Shown here one piece after another: positions 43,204 through 51,754 of a stretch of 64,000 nucleotides of DNA (position 1 is the stretch's first letter; each line of letters starts with the position of its first letter). The stretch comes from an uncultured Flavobacteriales bacterium (GTDB lineage: Bacteria > Bacteroidota > Bacteroidia > Flavobacteriales_E > Vicingaceae), in assembly GCA_937901255.1 (NCBI GenBank), contig CALCHN010000044.1, forward strand, positions 1-64,000, in the 5' to 3' direction. The notes under the pieces were generated by a model. That model ran no database searches. It was not told the origin of the DNA and saw only the letters and a list, made by a program, of their open reading frames with translations. The position numbers were made by a program, and so were the translations under genes.

Positions 43204-43291
43204 AAGAAGAATTAACAATAAATATAATTGTCTAAATAAGAATATGTTATAAAAAGAACAAGAAATGTGTAGTTAGAAACTAACAATTATT

Positions 43292-44092
43292 ATGAAACAA
43301 ATTTTAACGATATTAATTATCCTTTTCAGCTTGAGTTATAGTTCAAAAGCTCAGGATTATTCTAATATAAAAAAATCAATTGAATTTAGCGATAGTCTTA
43401 AAAGGGCAAAGACGTTCAAAAAAATACATAAAGCATTATTAGATCCAAAGAAAGTTATTTCACTCAAGATAAATATTGGAACGGACACGATAGATTACAA
43501 AAAGTTTATTGCTAACATAGAAAAATTTATAAATTTAAGGAAAGTGGTTATTGACAATTTCTTTGGATATCAATTAAATTTACCTGAAAGTTTTTGGAAA
43601 TTAAAAAAACTTGAATTTGTTTCATTACACAATTTAACTATCGAAGGATTTAGTGATTTAGAGAAGTTATCAGAACTAAAATACTTGTCTTTAATGGGGA
43701 GTAGATTAAATACAATTCCAAATGAAATATACAGTCTCGGTAATTTAGAATATCTTGATTTAACCTTAAACTTTTTAAATAGAATTCCTGAACAAATTTC
43801 TGCTTTAACAAAACTAAGAGAGTTAGATCTTACAAATAATTGTTTCACTCAAATTCCATCTTCCGTAATTAAATTATCACAATTAGAATATCTTGATTTT
43901 AATAATGCTGAAACTGCTAGAAAATTTGTTGATGGTACTGATTTTTGTTTTAACACATTAACAACAATTCCTGATGTTAAGCAGATGGATTCAATCAAGA
44001 AAATCAATCTATACAAGGTGAAAATTAATTCTAAAATTAAAGAAGATATTGAAAATTTGAATAATAAGAAGGTATTCGTAAATTATAAATAA
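43292..44092 (+). CDS. Secreted leucine-rich-repeat protein
   Basis: A 266-residue exported protein with a signal peptide (about 1-20, SKAQ cleavage). The region from about 85 to 215 contains five or six leucine-rich repeats, with the recurring LxxLxxLxLxxNxLxxIPxxI pattern (for example LGNLEYLDLTLNFLNRIP and LTKLRELDLTNNCFTQIP). LRR modules mediate protein binding. The N- and C-terminal caps do not resemble a known enzyme or secretion domain, and no Por sorting domain is present. It stands alone, with its own promoter and a long leader; base use does not differ clearly from neighbours. Confidence 0.85.
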   Translation: MKQILTILIILFSLSYSSKAQDYSNIKKSIEFSDSLKRAKTFKKIHKALLDPKKVISLKINIGTDTIDYKKFIANIEKFINLRKVVIDNFFGYQLNLPESFWKLKKLEFVSLHNLTIEGFSDLEKLSELKYLSLMGSRLNTIPNEIYSLGNLEYLDLTLNFLNRIPEQISALTKLRELDLTNNCFTQIPSSVIKLSQLEYLDFNNAETARKFVDGTDFCFNTLTTIPDVKQMDSIKKINLYKVKINSKIKEDIENLNNKKVFVNYK

Positions 44093-44157
44093 TAGCCGCA
44101 ATATTTATTCATGTGGTTGAAATAAGAAGTAACTATAAATAAAAGTAAAAGTAATTC

Positions 44158-45372
44158 CTAAGGCTTCAAATTAAGTTGGTGTCCCATTTTACTTTTTTTA
44201 GTTTTAAGGTAGCTTTCGTTATGCAAATTAGATTCAATTTCTAAGGCTACATTATCAACTATTTCAAGACCATAACCTAATAAACCTGTTCTCTTTTTAG
44301 GGTTGTTGCTCATTAATTTCATTTTGGAAACACCTAAATCACGTAAAATTTGAGCTCCAATACCATAATCACGTTCGTCAGCTTTAAAACCAAGTTCTAT
44401 GTTAGCCTCAACAGTATCTCTACCTTCTTCCTGAAGTTTGTAGGCTTTAAGTTTATTCATTAAACCAATACCTCGTCCTTCTTGGTTCATGTAAACCACT
44501 ACACCTTTTCCTTCTTTTTCAATCATTTCCATTGCTTTGTGCAATTGAGGGCCACAATCACATCGGCAAGAACCAAATATATCACCAGTCATACAGGATG
44601 AGTGAACTCTAACTAAAACAGGTTCATCTTTGTCCCATTCTCCTTTAAAGATGGCTAAATGATCCATATCGTTAGTTGTTTGCTTGTAAGCAGCCATTTT
44701 AAAATCTCCATATTCTGTAGGTAAATCAATGGTCACTTCTCTTTTAATTAGCGTTTCGTGTTGTAAACGATAAGAAATTAAATCTTTAATGCTAACTATT
44801 TTAAGTTGGTGTTTTTCAGCAATCTTTAATAATTCCGGAAGACGAGCCATAGTGCCATCTTCATTCATAATTTCTACAATTACACCCGCTGGTTCAAAAC
44901 CTGCTAATCGGGCAAAATCTATAGCCGCTTCGGTATGTCCAGCTCTTCTTAAAACGCCACCTCTTTTAGCTCTAAGTGGGAAAATATGTCCTGGTTTACC
45001 TAATTGTTCTTTTCTAGTATTAGGATTAATTAATGCTTTAATGGTTTTAGACCTGTCGGAAGCAGAAATACCTGTTGTACAGCCTTCGCCAATTAAATCT
45101 ACAGAAACGGTAAAAGGTGTTTCGTAAGCAGCATTATTTTGATGTACCATTAACTCTAATCCTAATTCATCGCATCTATCTTCAACTAGTGGAGCACAGA
45201 TAAGTCCTCTACCGTGTGTTGCCATAAAGTTAATCATTTCGGGAGTTACAGCTCTTGCGGCTGCTAAAAAATCACCTTCATTTTCTCTGTCCTCATCATC
45301 AACAACAATAATAATTTTACCATTTTTGATATCTTCAATCGCTTCTTCTATTTTGTTTAATTTTGCTTCCAT
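44158..45372 (-). CDS. ribBA: Bifunctional 3,4-dihydroxy-2-butanone-4-phosphate synthase / GTP cyclohydrolase II
   Basis: Two early steps of riboflavin synthesis in one 404-residue protein. The N-terminal RibB domain (about 1-205) has DDEDRENEGDF (metal/substrate acidic loop), TGISASDRSKT and RRAGHTEA; the C-terminal RibA domain (about 206-400) has the zinc-binding CMTGDIFGSCRCDCG (three Cys), NQEGRGIGL and GRDTVEAN. ATG at 45372. A TAATTTTG promoter lies 24 bases upstream, and beyond it a perfect inverted repeat separates the gene from divergent ruvX. No RFN-type FMN riboswitch motifs are visible in the leader. The next riboflavin gene, ribD, is 4 kb away. Confidence 0.96.
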   Translation of the reverse strand: MEAKLNKIEEAIEDIKNGKIIIVVDDEDRENEGDFLAAARAVTPEMINFMATHGRGLICAPLVEDRCDELGLELMVHQNNAAYETPFTVSVDLIGEGCTTGISASDRSKTIKALINPNTRKEQLGKPGHIFPLRAKRGGVLRRAGHTEAAIDFARLAGFEPAGVIVEIMNEDGTMARLPELLKIAEKHQLKIVSIKDLISYRLQHETLIKREVTIDLPTEYGDFKMAAYKQTTNDMDHLAIFKGEWDKDEPVLVRVHSSCMTGDIFGSCRCDCGPQLHKAMEMIEKEGKGVVVYMNQEGRGIGLMNKLKAYKLQEEGRDTVEANIELGFKADERDYGIGAQILRDLGVSKMKLMSNNPKKRTGLLGYGLEIVDNVALEIESNLHNESYLKTKKSKMGHQLNLKP

Positions 45373-45395
45373 TAAGTTGTATGAATTATTTTTAG

Positions 45396-45403
45396 CAAAA
45401 TTA
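45396..45403 (-). promoter_or_regulatory. Promoter -7 element of ribBA
   Basis: TAATTTTG on the minus strand is an exact match to TAnnTTTG, about 24 bases before the ATG. Confidence 0.6.
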
Positions 45404-45436
45404 CTAAAATTGAATGGGGATAATTCGTTTAACGTT

Positions 45437-45470
45437 GAAGTTATTTAAACTATGAACTTTAAATAACTTC
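45437..45470. promoter_or_regulatory. Perfect 13-bp inverted repeat between ribBA and ruvX (operator candidate)
   Basis: GAAGTTATTTAAA (45437-45449) and its exact complement TTTAAATAACTTC (45458-45470) are separated by CTATGAAC, centred about 45 bases before the ruvX ATG and about 60 bases behind the ribBA promoter. The spacing fits a dimeric regulator site acting on either or both genes. No T tract follows, so it is unlikely to be a terminator. Confidence 0.6.
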
Positions 45471-45497
45471 ACGTATAAATAAATAGAATTTTAAATA

Positions 45498-45920
45498 ATG
45501 GCTAGGGTTTTAGCAATAGATTACGGACAAAAAAGAGTAGGAGTAGCTGTAACAGATGATTTACAGATTATTGCCAGCGGCTTAACAACTGTTCATGTAA
45601 AAGATATCATTACCTTTTTGGAAGATTATCTTACTAAATATGAGGTAGAAACTATTGTGGTTGGTTTAGCAATGGATTTGAAAAATCAACCTGCACAATC
45701 TGCCAGGTTTATAGAACCTTTTGTAAAACACATCACTAAAAAATTTCCTCAAGTAAAAATTGAAAGAGTGGATGAAAGGTTTACCTCAAAAATGGCATTT
45801 CAGACCATGATAGATGGTGGGTTAAAGAAAAAAGCTCGACAGAATAAAGCTTTAGTAGATCAGATTAGTGCCACCATTATTTTACAAAGTTATTTGGAAC
45901 AGAAAAATGGGTTAATCTAA
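45498..45920 (+). CDS. ruvX: Putative pre-16S rRNA nuclease (Holliday junction resolvase-like)
   Basis: A 140-residue YqgF/RuvX family protein with an RNase H fold. It shows the expected LAIDYGQKRVGVAVTD at the N-terminus with the first catalytic Asp, IVVGLAMDLKNQPAQSA, VERVDERFTSKMA with Glu and a C-terminal DQISATIILQSYL with the final catalytic Asp. The enzyme matures the 5' end of 16S rRNA in E. coli. Its stop overlaps by 9 bases the end of the convergent peptide-binding protein gene, and its start is just downstream of the large inverted repeat. Confidence 0.95.
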   Translation: MARVLAIDYGQKRVGVAVTDDLQIIASGLTTVHVKDIITFLEDYLTKYEVETIVVGLAMDLKNQPAQSARFIEPFVKHITKKFPQVKIERVDERFTSKMAFQTMIDGGLKKKARQNKALVDQISATIILQSYLEQKNGLI

Positions 45921-47570
45921 CAACTTCACTTTCTTTAGGCTTAATAAATTAATAGGGTTGATACCTAAGTTCTCCACATTAGGTTGGGTTAATCTTACCA
46001 CTTCATCGTAATATAAAATTACTACAGGAGCTTCTTCAATTATAATGTTATCCATACGTTGGTAATAATCGTAACGGATAGAATCGTTAGTTTCTTTTTG
46101 AGAAAGTTCATATAAATTATCAAAAGCTACGTTGCTAAAATGCGTGTAATTTGGTCCGTGAGGCGTAAAGTTTTTACTATAAAATAAAGCCAAATAATTT
46201 TCTGCATCAGGGTAATCTGCTATCCATGATTTTCTGAAGAAATTTAATTTGGAACGAGCCACTAATTCTCTGTGTGTAGTAGCCTGAACAATATCTACTT
46301 TCACTTTTATACCTATTTCACCCAATTGATGTTGAATAAATTCGCATAAATCAACATAATTAGCGGTAGTAAAAAGTGTAATTTCTGGCATTCCTTCTCC
46401 ATTTGGATAACCTGCTAAGTAAAGTAACTCTTTGGCTTTTTCAGGATTGTAGTTATAGCCTTTCACTTTTTCTTCATCATAAGATGGCAAACCTTTTGGG
46501 ACAAAACCTGCTTCAGCTGGAGTTCCAATGTTTTTTCGTAAGTAAGAAATCATTTGTTTTCTGTCGAAACCATAGTTAATGGCTTGTCTTACATATTTCT
46601 TTTTCAGCGGACTTTTGGCAACAATATCCAATTCATCATCTACTAAAATACCTAAATATTCGGTATTTAAATAAGGGTTGGTAAGCATTTTAACTCTATT
46701 GGTATATTCTTTTTTTAGTTTACCGTCAGCAGTAAAAATACTTTCTTTATTATCACCATCTCTCCCCGAAACAAAATCTAATTCTTTATTTAAAAATTTT
46801 AAAAATTCCATTTCCTTGTCTTTAACAAAGGAGATAGAAATAGCATCTATATAAGGTAATTGTTTACCGTTTTCATCTTTTTCCCAATAGTTAGGATTTT
46901 TTAATAAAACTAGTTTGTTGTTTTCGTCCCAAACTTTAAACATAAAAGGACCTGTACCCACAGGGTTGCTTCGGTAATCATTTTTGTAGTACTCAACCAC
47001 TTCTTTAGCTACTACAGCACAATATTGCATGGTAAGAATTCCTAAAAAAGGAGGGAAGGCTTGGTTTAAGTGAATTTTTAAGGTAGTGTCATCAATTGCT
47101 TCAAAAGGTTGGTAGTTAAATTCTTCTTCAAAAGCAACATTATTAAAAATCCAGGTTCCCGGTGAAGCAACTTTTGAGTCTAAAATTCTGTTGAAACTAT
47201 AAACAAAATCATGAGCAGTAACTTTTCTTCCTTTACCATTTTCAAATTGTTCGTTATCATGAAAAAAAACATTGTTGTGCAGGAAAAAAGTATAGGTTTT
47301 TCCATCATCAGAAATTTCCCATCTTTTAGCAATAGAAGGTTGGACGTTGAGTTGGTCGTCCATTTCTAGCAAACCATTATAAAGATGATTACACGCCCAA
47401 ATATTTTCTGGGTTTCTAGAAAAAGCTGGGTCTAGAGAGGTAATTCCGGCTGCTTCGTTGTATTTAAAGACTTTTAATTTAGCTTCATCACTCTTGTCTG
47501 AACCACAAGACCAAATTAATAATGTTGCTGAAAATAGTGTAAGGATGATAATTAATTGATTACGCTTCAT
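45912..47570 (-). CDS. Peptide/oligopeptide ABC transporter substrate-binding lipoprotein
   Basis: A 552-residue periplasmic binding protein of family SBP_bac_5 (OppA/DppA). Signal peptide with lipobox IWSC (Cys22), then the characteristic SLDPAFSRNPEN, VTAHDFVYSFNRILD (near 134-148), VGTGPFMFKVW, and C-terminal FFRKSWIADYPDAENYL and PVVILYYDEVVRL segments of the family. It lacks neighbouring permease and ATPase genes, so it probably shares a transporter encoded elsewhere or acts as an orphan sensor. Convergent with ruvX (9-base overlap at the stops). Confidence 0.92.
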   Translation of the reverse strand: MKRNQLIIILTLFSATLLIWSCGSDKSDEAKLKVFKYNEAAGITSLDPAFSRNPENIWACNHLYNGLLEMDDQLNVQPSIAKRWEISDDGKTYTFFLHNNVFFHDNEQFENGKGRKVTAHDFVYSFNRILDSKVASPGTWIFNNVAFEEEFNYQPFEAIDDTTLKIHLNQAFPPFLGILTMQYCAVVAKEVVEYYKNDYRSNPVGTGPFMFKVWDENNKLVLLKNPNYWEKDENGKQLPYIDAISISFVKDKEMEFLKFLNKELDFVSGRDGDNKESIFTADGKLKKEYTNRVKMLTNPYLNTEYLGILVDDELDIVAKSPLKKKYVRQAINYGFDRKQMISYLRKNIGTPAEAGFVPKGLPSYDEEKVKGYNYNPEKAKELLYLAGYPNGEGMPEITLFTTANYVDLCEFIQHQLGEIGIKVKVDIVQATTHRELVARSKLNFFRKSWIADYPDAENYLALFYSKNFTPHGPNYTHFSNVAFDNLYELSQKETNDSIRYDYYQRMDNIIIEEAPVVILYYDEVVRLTQPNVENLGINPINLLSLKKVKLLD

Positions 47571-47631
47571 AATGTAGTGGTGTTTTTATGAATGTAATGT
47601 TAAGCAATAATAAAAAGGAATGTAGGGTTGA

Positions 47632-48180
47632 TTAAAGCTTGTTTTCAACACGGTTTTTAACAGTTTCTTTTAGTGTTTTAATCAATTTTTTTGCTTGTTG
47701 TCCATTTAAATCAATCCCAAAAGGAATTTGTTGCTTATTAATGTTTAGACAAAGTGTGTAATGATTAGAATTCCAATATGAAGAGCTCATTTCATAAACT
47801 AATTTTCCTTTGTGTTTTAATGCTTCAATACTATCTATGGCAGTTAAGTCGTATCTTTCAGTTACTCCTCTTTCTCCAATTTTTTTAGTGAGATAAATAC
47901 TTTCTTTATCAATAGTTATTACTTCTTTACCGAATTTTCTCCATCGAATGGCGTAGATAACTTTAAATTCAAAAAACAACCAAAAGATAAGGTAAACAAC
48001 AAAAAATAATTTTGTACTAGAAGGGTAATCGTAAAAAAACTGACTAATTATGGCTAACCCGCAAAGAGAAAACAAAACTAACCAAGTGGTAAGCATATTT
48101 TGTTTTCTTTTATCATAAAGTGGATAAATTAAAATAGTTAGCTCATTGTTTTCTTCAATATATTCTATTTTATTTTCCAT
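47632..48180 (-). CDS. Small membrane protein, unknown function
   Basis: A 182-residue protein with two membrane helices (about 29-47 and 53-72) followed by a soluble C-terminal domain of beta strands and a final helix, with the look of PH-like bacterial domains (EVITIDKESIYLTKKIG and IPFGIDLNGQQAKKLIKTLKE). I start it at the ATG at 48180 (MENKIEYIEE); the frame runs 30 bases further upstream without better support. No known family recognised. It lies 61 bases upstream of the peptide-binding lipoprotein gene on the same strand. Confidence 0.78.
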   Translation of the reverse strand: MENKIEYIEENNELTILIYPLYDKRKQNMLTTWLVLFSLCGLAIISQFFYDYPSSTKLFFVVYLIFWLFFEFKVIYAIRWRKFGKEVITIDKESIYLTKKIGERGVTERYDLTAIDSIEALKHKGKLVYEMSSSYWNSNHYTLCLNINKQQIPFGIDLNGQQAKKLIKTLKETVKNRVENKL

Positions 48181-48278
48181 TTTAGCGTGTTTTGATGCTT
48201 TAAAGGTCAAACTTCCTACTTTTTTTAACTTTTTATGTAATTTTTAACAAAAAATTTATACATTCCATAAAGAGGCAT

Positions 48279-48286
48279 TATCTTTG
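48279..48286 (+). promoter_or_regulatory. Promoter -7 element of the acidic repeat-like protein gene
   Basis: TATCTTTG matches TAnnTTTG, 57 bases before the ATG at 48343. No clear -33 element was found. Confidence 0.55.
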
Positions 48287-48342
48287 TAAAAGTTCGATGT
48301 AAATTATTAAATGTGTAATTAACTAAAAAAACTAAAAATTCT

Positions 48343-49269
48343 ATGAAAAAATTTTCGATACAATTAATTACTTTATTATTACTAACCACCTTTGGAAAGG
48401 CAGTTGCTCAAGATAAAAAAATTGAGGATTTGAACTTTTTATATGTTGACGAAAAGTATGATAAATTAGTAGATAAATCTATAAAATTAATGGATGATGC
48501 TACTTATAGAAAACATCCTATGCCTTATCTATATGCTGCAATGGGATTGTACGAGATTTCTAAATTACCAGAAAAATATAGTGTAGGAGAAAGAGATTCG
48601 GATTATCCTAAACCATTAAAAGATGCTGAAAAATACATTTATAAATATGTAAAAGCTGAGGCAAAAGCTCAAAAGTATTTTGATGATTATGAGCCAACAA
48701 TGGACGATTATAAAGAATTCTTCATCAACATAGCTGATACAGCCAATAAATTAGGACAGCATTTATTTTTGGTGGAGAAACCAAGAAAAGCAGCGTTAGA
48801 ATATAAATATGCTTTTAAAGCAATTCCTAGCGACCCAGTGTTGCAACTTTGGCAAGGTATAAGTGAAATTAAATCTATGAATGCTGTAGAAGGTGAAAAA
48901 AATGCCAGAGCAGCAATGGAATTGATAGATGAAAAATTTGAACCTTCAACTGCTACTGCTGGAGTAATTTCTTCTGGGATGCTTATTTTAGAAGAATATT
49001 TCACTCAACAAGGAGATATGGAAATGGCTGCAAAAGCTAAAAAAATGGTAGAAGTATTTAAAAAATATGACCCTGAAGTACTTGATAAGAAAAAACAAGA
49101 AGAGAAAAAACAAAAAGCAAAAGAGAAAGATGTGGTGATGAAGAAGTTTTATAGTGATGAAGATGATGAAGATAATCAAGACTTGAAAAAAGGTAAAGTG
49201 GTTATTGATAAAGATGCTAAAGATGCCGATAAAAAATTAGACGAGATTGAAGATGATTTTGAAGATTAA
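48343..49269 (+). CDS. Secreted helical protein with charged C-terminal tail, unknown function
   Basis: A 308-residue exported protein with a signal peptide (about 1-22, AVAQ). The mature part (about 25-235) is all helical with TPR-like pairs (YKYAFKAIPSDPVLQLWQGISEI and MAAKAKKMVEVFKKYDPEVLD), followed by a lysine-rich segment and then a strongly acidic C-terminus (DEDDEDNQD near 274-282, EIEDDFED at the end). No known domain is identified. A promoter at 48279 and the bidirectional terminator at 49291 isolate it as a single-gene unit. Confidence 0.82.
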   Translation: MKKFSIQLITLLLLTTFGKAVAQDKKIEDLNFLYVDEKYDKLVDKSIKLMDDATYRKHPMPYLYAAMGLYEISKLPEKYSVGERDSDYPKPLKDAEKYIYKYVKAEAKAQKYFDDYEPTMDDYKEFFINIADTANKLGQHLFLVEKPRKAALEYKYAFKAIPSDPVLQLWQGISEIKSMNAVEGEKNARAAMELIDEKFEPSTATAGVISSGMLILEEYFTQQGDMEMAAKAKKMVEVFKKYDPEVLDKKKQEEKKQKAKEKDVVMKKFYSDEDDEDNQDLKKGKVVIDKDAKDADKKLDEIEDDFED

Positions 49270-49290
49270 ATTGAATCAATAAAAAAAATA

Positions 49291-49320
49291 AAAACTCCTG
49301 AAGCAATTCAGGAGTTTTTT
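49291..49320. terminator. Bidirectional rho-independent terminator
   Basis: A perfect 12-bp stem AAAACTCCTGAA (49291-49302) with its complement (49307-49318) and a GCAA loop, flanked by A-rich and T-rich runs, separates the convergent stops of the helical protein gene and ribD. Confidence 0.9.
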
Positions 49321-49325
49321 TATGT

Positions 49326-50363
49326 CTAATTTTTAAAAAGTAATAACTCATCTTCACCAATCATTTCAGTAGAAATAGGAGTAGAGGTAATTATTGGTGC
49401 TTTTAAACCTTTTTCAAAATTTTTATTTCCAGTAAATACTTTAGCTTCATCCCATAAGTTTTCATTTATAAAACTTTGTAGTAATTGAGCTCCCCCTTCA
49501 ATAAAAATAGAAGTAATTTGTTGTTCGTATAGCTTATACATACATTGTTGCAATATATTTTCGGTTGGCTCTATTTTAATGTAAGTGATGTTTTTAGCAA
49601 CTTCGTTTTTTAGGCTATTAAAAACAATAGTTGGAGCTTCATCATTAAAAATAGTCAAGTTTTTGGGAAGTCTTAAATTTAAATCTAACACCACTCTAAT
49701 AGGGTTTTTACCTTTCCATTCTCTAACGGTAAGAGATGGATTATCGTTAAGTGCTGTGTTTGTTCCAATCATAATAGCATGTTCTTCACTTCTCCATTTA
49801 TGCACCAATGTTTTTGAAGCAGCACAGGTTATCCAATTATCTATTTCTATATTTTGAGACCTATCAATATCTATAAAACCATCTTGTGTTTGAGCCCATT
49901 TTAAAATAATATATGGTCTTTTTTTATGATGAAAAGTAAAAAAACGTTTGTTAATGGCTAAACATTCTTTTTCAAGCACACCTAAGGTTACTTTTATATC
50001 TGCTTTTTTTAGTTTTTCAATGCCTTTTCCAGCAACTTCTGCATAGGTATCTATACAGCCAATTACAGCATGAGGAATGTTGAATCGCACAATTAAATCA
50101 GCACAAGGTGGCGTTTTTCCAAAATGAGCACAAGGCTCGAGGCTAACATAAATTGTACTTTCTGCAAGTAATGATTTATTGGAGACGCTATTAATAGCAT
50201 TAACTTCTGCATGAGCCTCACCATAGTTTCTATGATAGCCTTCACCAATTATGGTGTTTTTATGTACAATAACACAACCTACCATTGGGTTGGGATAAAC
50301 ATTTCTTACGCCTTTTTTTGCAAGTTGCAAACAACGAAGCATATATGTTTCATGGCTTATCAT
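49326..50363 (-). CDS. ribD: Riboflavin biosynthesis deaminase/reductase
   Basis: Second and third steps of riboflavin synthesis: deamination of the pyrimidinone and reduction of the ribosyl side chain. The 345 residues have the zinc-dependent deaminase at the N-terminus (about 1-145, HAEVNAI near 50-56 and PCAHFGKTPPCADLI near 75-89 with the zinc ligands) and the reductase domain (about 150-345, IIKLKWAQTQDG-type segment, GTNTALNDNPSLTVRE). I start at the ATG at 50363 (MISHETYMLRCLQLAKKG), which matches usual RibD starts; the frame opens 18 codons upstream, but only from a TTG. Single gene; ribBA is 4 kb away. Confidence 0.94.
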   Translation of the reverse strand: MISHETYMLRCLQLAKKGVRNVYPNPMVGCVIVHKNTIIGEGYHRNYGEAHAEVNAINSVSNKSLLAESTIYVSLEPCAHFGKTPPCADLIVRFNIPHAVIGCIDTYAEVAGKGIEKLKKADIKVTLGVLEKECLAINKRFFTFHHKKRPYIILKWAQTQDGFIDIDRSQNIEIDNWITCAASKTLVHKWRSEEHAIMIGTNTALNDNPSLTVREWKGKNPIRVVLDLNLRLPKNLTIFNDEAPTIVFNSLKNEVAKNITYIKIEPTENILQQCMYKLYEQQITSIFIEGGAQLLQSFINENLWDEAKVFTGNKNFEKGLKAPIITSTPISTEMIGEDELLLFKN

Positions 50364-50548
50364 AGATGCACCAAAAGTAAGGTTTTTTGTAATACTGAAT
50401 AACCCCAGATTTGTCAATTTTTGGAAGCTAACTGCTTTAAATTTTTAAACCGTAGATAAAGCTATGCTTGAAAAAATTGTCTTGTTATCTACAAAAATAA
50501 ATTCGTCAAATTCTTAGCAAACCTAAGTTCATTCAGTATAAAAATGAT

Positions 50549-50556
50549 TAGCTTTG
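50549..50556 (+). promoter_or_regulatory. Promoter -7 element of the M42 peptidase gene
   Basis: TAGCTTTG fits TAnnTTTG, with a TTC at the expected -33 distance and the ATG 28 bases downstream at 50584. Confidence 0.6.
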
Positions 50557-50583
50557 TTTTTTTCTTAAACAATCTAAAACACT

Positions 50584-51672
50584 ATGGCAAAAAAATCTAT
50601 TTTAACAGCAAAATCATTAAAATTTTTAGAGAATTATATTAATAATCCGGCTCCAACAGGGTTTGAATCTGAAGGACAAAAAATGTGGTTGGAGTATATA
50701 AAACCTTATGTAGATGATTATTTTGTAGATACTTATGGGTCGGTTGCAGCAATTGTAAATCCTAAGGCAGAATACAAAGTGGTAATTGAAGCACATGCCG
50801 ATGAAATTTCTTGGTTTGTACATTATATTAATGAAAAAGGCTTTATTTATTTACGAAGAAATGGCGGTTCTGACCATCAAATAGCTCCATCAAAAAGAGT
50901 GAACATTCATACAGAAAAAGGAATTGTAAAAGCAATTTTTGGTTGGCCGGCAATTCATACCAGAAAAGATGGTAAAGAGGAAGCTCCTCAGTTAAATAAT
51001 ATTTTCTTGGATTGCGGATGTACCACTAAAGAAGAAGTTGAAAAATTAGGAATTAGCATAGGAGATGTGATCACTTACGAAGATGAATTTATGGTATTGA
51101 ACAAAAACTATTTTGTTGGTCGTGCCTTAGATAACAGAATTGGTGGTTTTATGATAGCTGAAGTTGCACGTTTATTAAAAGAAAATAAACAAAAATTACC
51201 ATTTGGGTTGTACATTACTAATTCTGTTCAGGAAGAAGTTGGGTTAAGAGGAGCAGAAATGATGGTTCAAAACATTAAGCCTAATGTGGCTATCGTTACC
51301 GATGTTTGTCATGATACTCAAACACCAATGATTAATAAAATTGAGCAAGGAGACAATCATGCAGGTAAAGGACCTGTTTTAACAGTTGGACCTGCTGTTC
51401 AGAACAATTTATTAAAACTGATAAAAACTACGGCAAACAAAAAGAAAATACCTTTTCAGTTAGCCGCTGCATCTAGAGCAACAGGAACAGATACGGATGC
51501 TTTTGCTTATGCAACAGGAGGAGTAGCTTCTGCTTTAATTTCTTTGCCATTAAGATACATGCACACAACAGTAGAAATGGTACATAGAGATGATGTTGAA
51601 AATGTAATTCAGCTGATTTATGAAACCCTATTACAAATTAAAAATAACCAAGATTTTAGGTATTTGAAATAA
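50584..51672 (+). CDS. M42 family glutamyl/aminopeptidase
   Basis: A 362-residue dinuclear metallo-aminopeptidase, cytosolic, forming tetrahedral oligomers in known members. Metal ligands and catalytic residues: the His and Asp of EAHADEISW (near 65-73), Asp in GRALDNRIGGF (near 183), Glu pair in SVQEEVGLRGAE (near 215-225), Asp in TDVCHD (near 241) and His in MHTTVEMVHRDD (near 325). Release of amino acids from peptides. Standard length and ATG. It converges with the T9SS cargo gene, with a strong terminator between. Confidence 0.94.
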   Translation: MAKKSILTAKSLKFLENYINNPAPTGFESEGQKMWLEYIKPYVDDYFVDTYGSVAAIVNPKAEYKVVIEAHADEISWFVHYINEKGFIYLRRNGGSDHQIAPSKRVNIHTEKGIVKAIFGWPAIHTRKDGKEEAPQLNNIFLDCGCTTKEEVEKLGISIGDVITYEDEFMVLNKNYFVGRALDNRIGGFMIAEVARLLKENKQKLPFGLYITNSVQEEVGLRGAEMMVQNIKPNVAIVTDVCHDTQTPMINKIEQGDNHAGKGPVLTVGPAVQNNLLKLIKTTANKKKIPFQLAAASRATGTDTDAFAYATGGVASALISLPLRYMHTTVEMVHRDDVENVIQLIYETLLQIKNNQDFRYLK

Positions 51673-51694
51673 TATTTAAAAACTAGCTTATCAA

Positions 51695-51729
51695 AAAAAA
51701 ACGCCTTGAGTTACTCAAGGCGTTTTTTT
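51695..51729. terminator. Bidirectional terminator between the peptidase and T9SS cargo genes
   Basis: A 16-bp stem (10 bp of it ACGCCTTGAG at 51701-51710 with the complement at 51714-51723) with a 3-base TTA loop has A and T runs on either side and closes both convergent transcripts. Confidence 0.9.
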
Positions 51730-51754
51730 GTAAGTTATGTTTAGTGATAATTTT

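Larger units (their letters stand above)
42983..43291. other. Spacer between fhs and the leucine-rich-repeat gene
   Basis: A 309-base AT-rich spacer between divergent genes. It contains a perfect 13-bp palindrome at 43071-43102 and a TTG / TAAATTTG promoter at 43175-43203 facing the leucine-rich-repeat gene, with an 89-base leader. No coding frame of interest. Confidence 0.7.

Noticed and set aside
43292..44092. Leucine-rich-repeat gene as a recent foreign insertion
   Set aside because: It is isolated and has a long leader, but base composition looks like that of the neighbours and no mobile-element genes or target duplications are visible.
45373..45497. FMN riboswitch ahead of ribBA
   Set aside because: None of the conserved RFN-element sequences are present; the spacer instead has a promoter and a simple inverted repeat.
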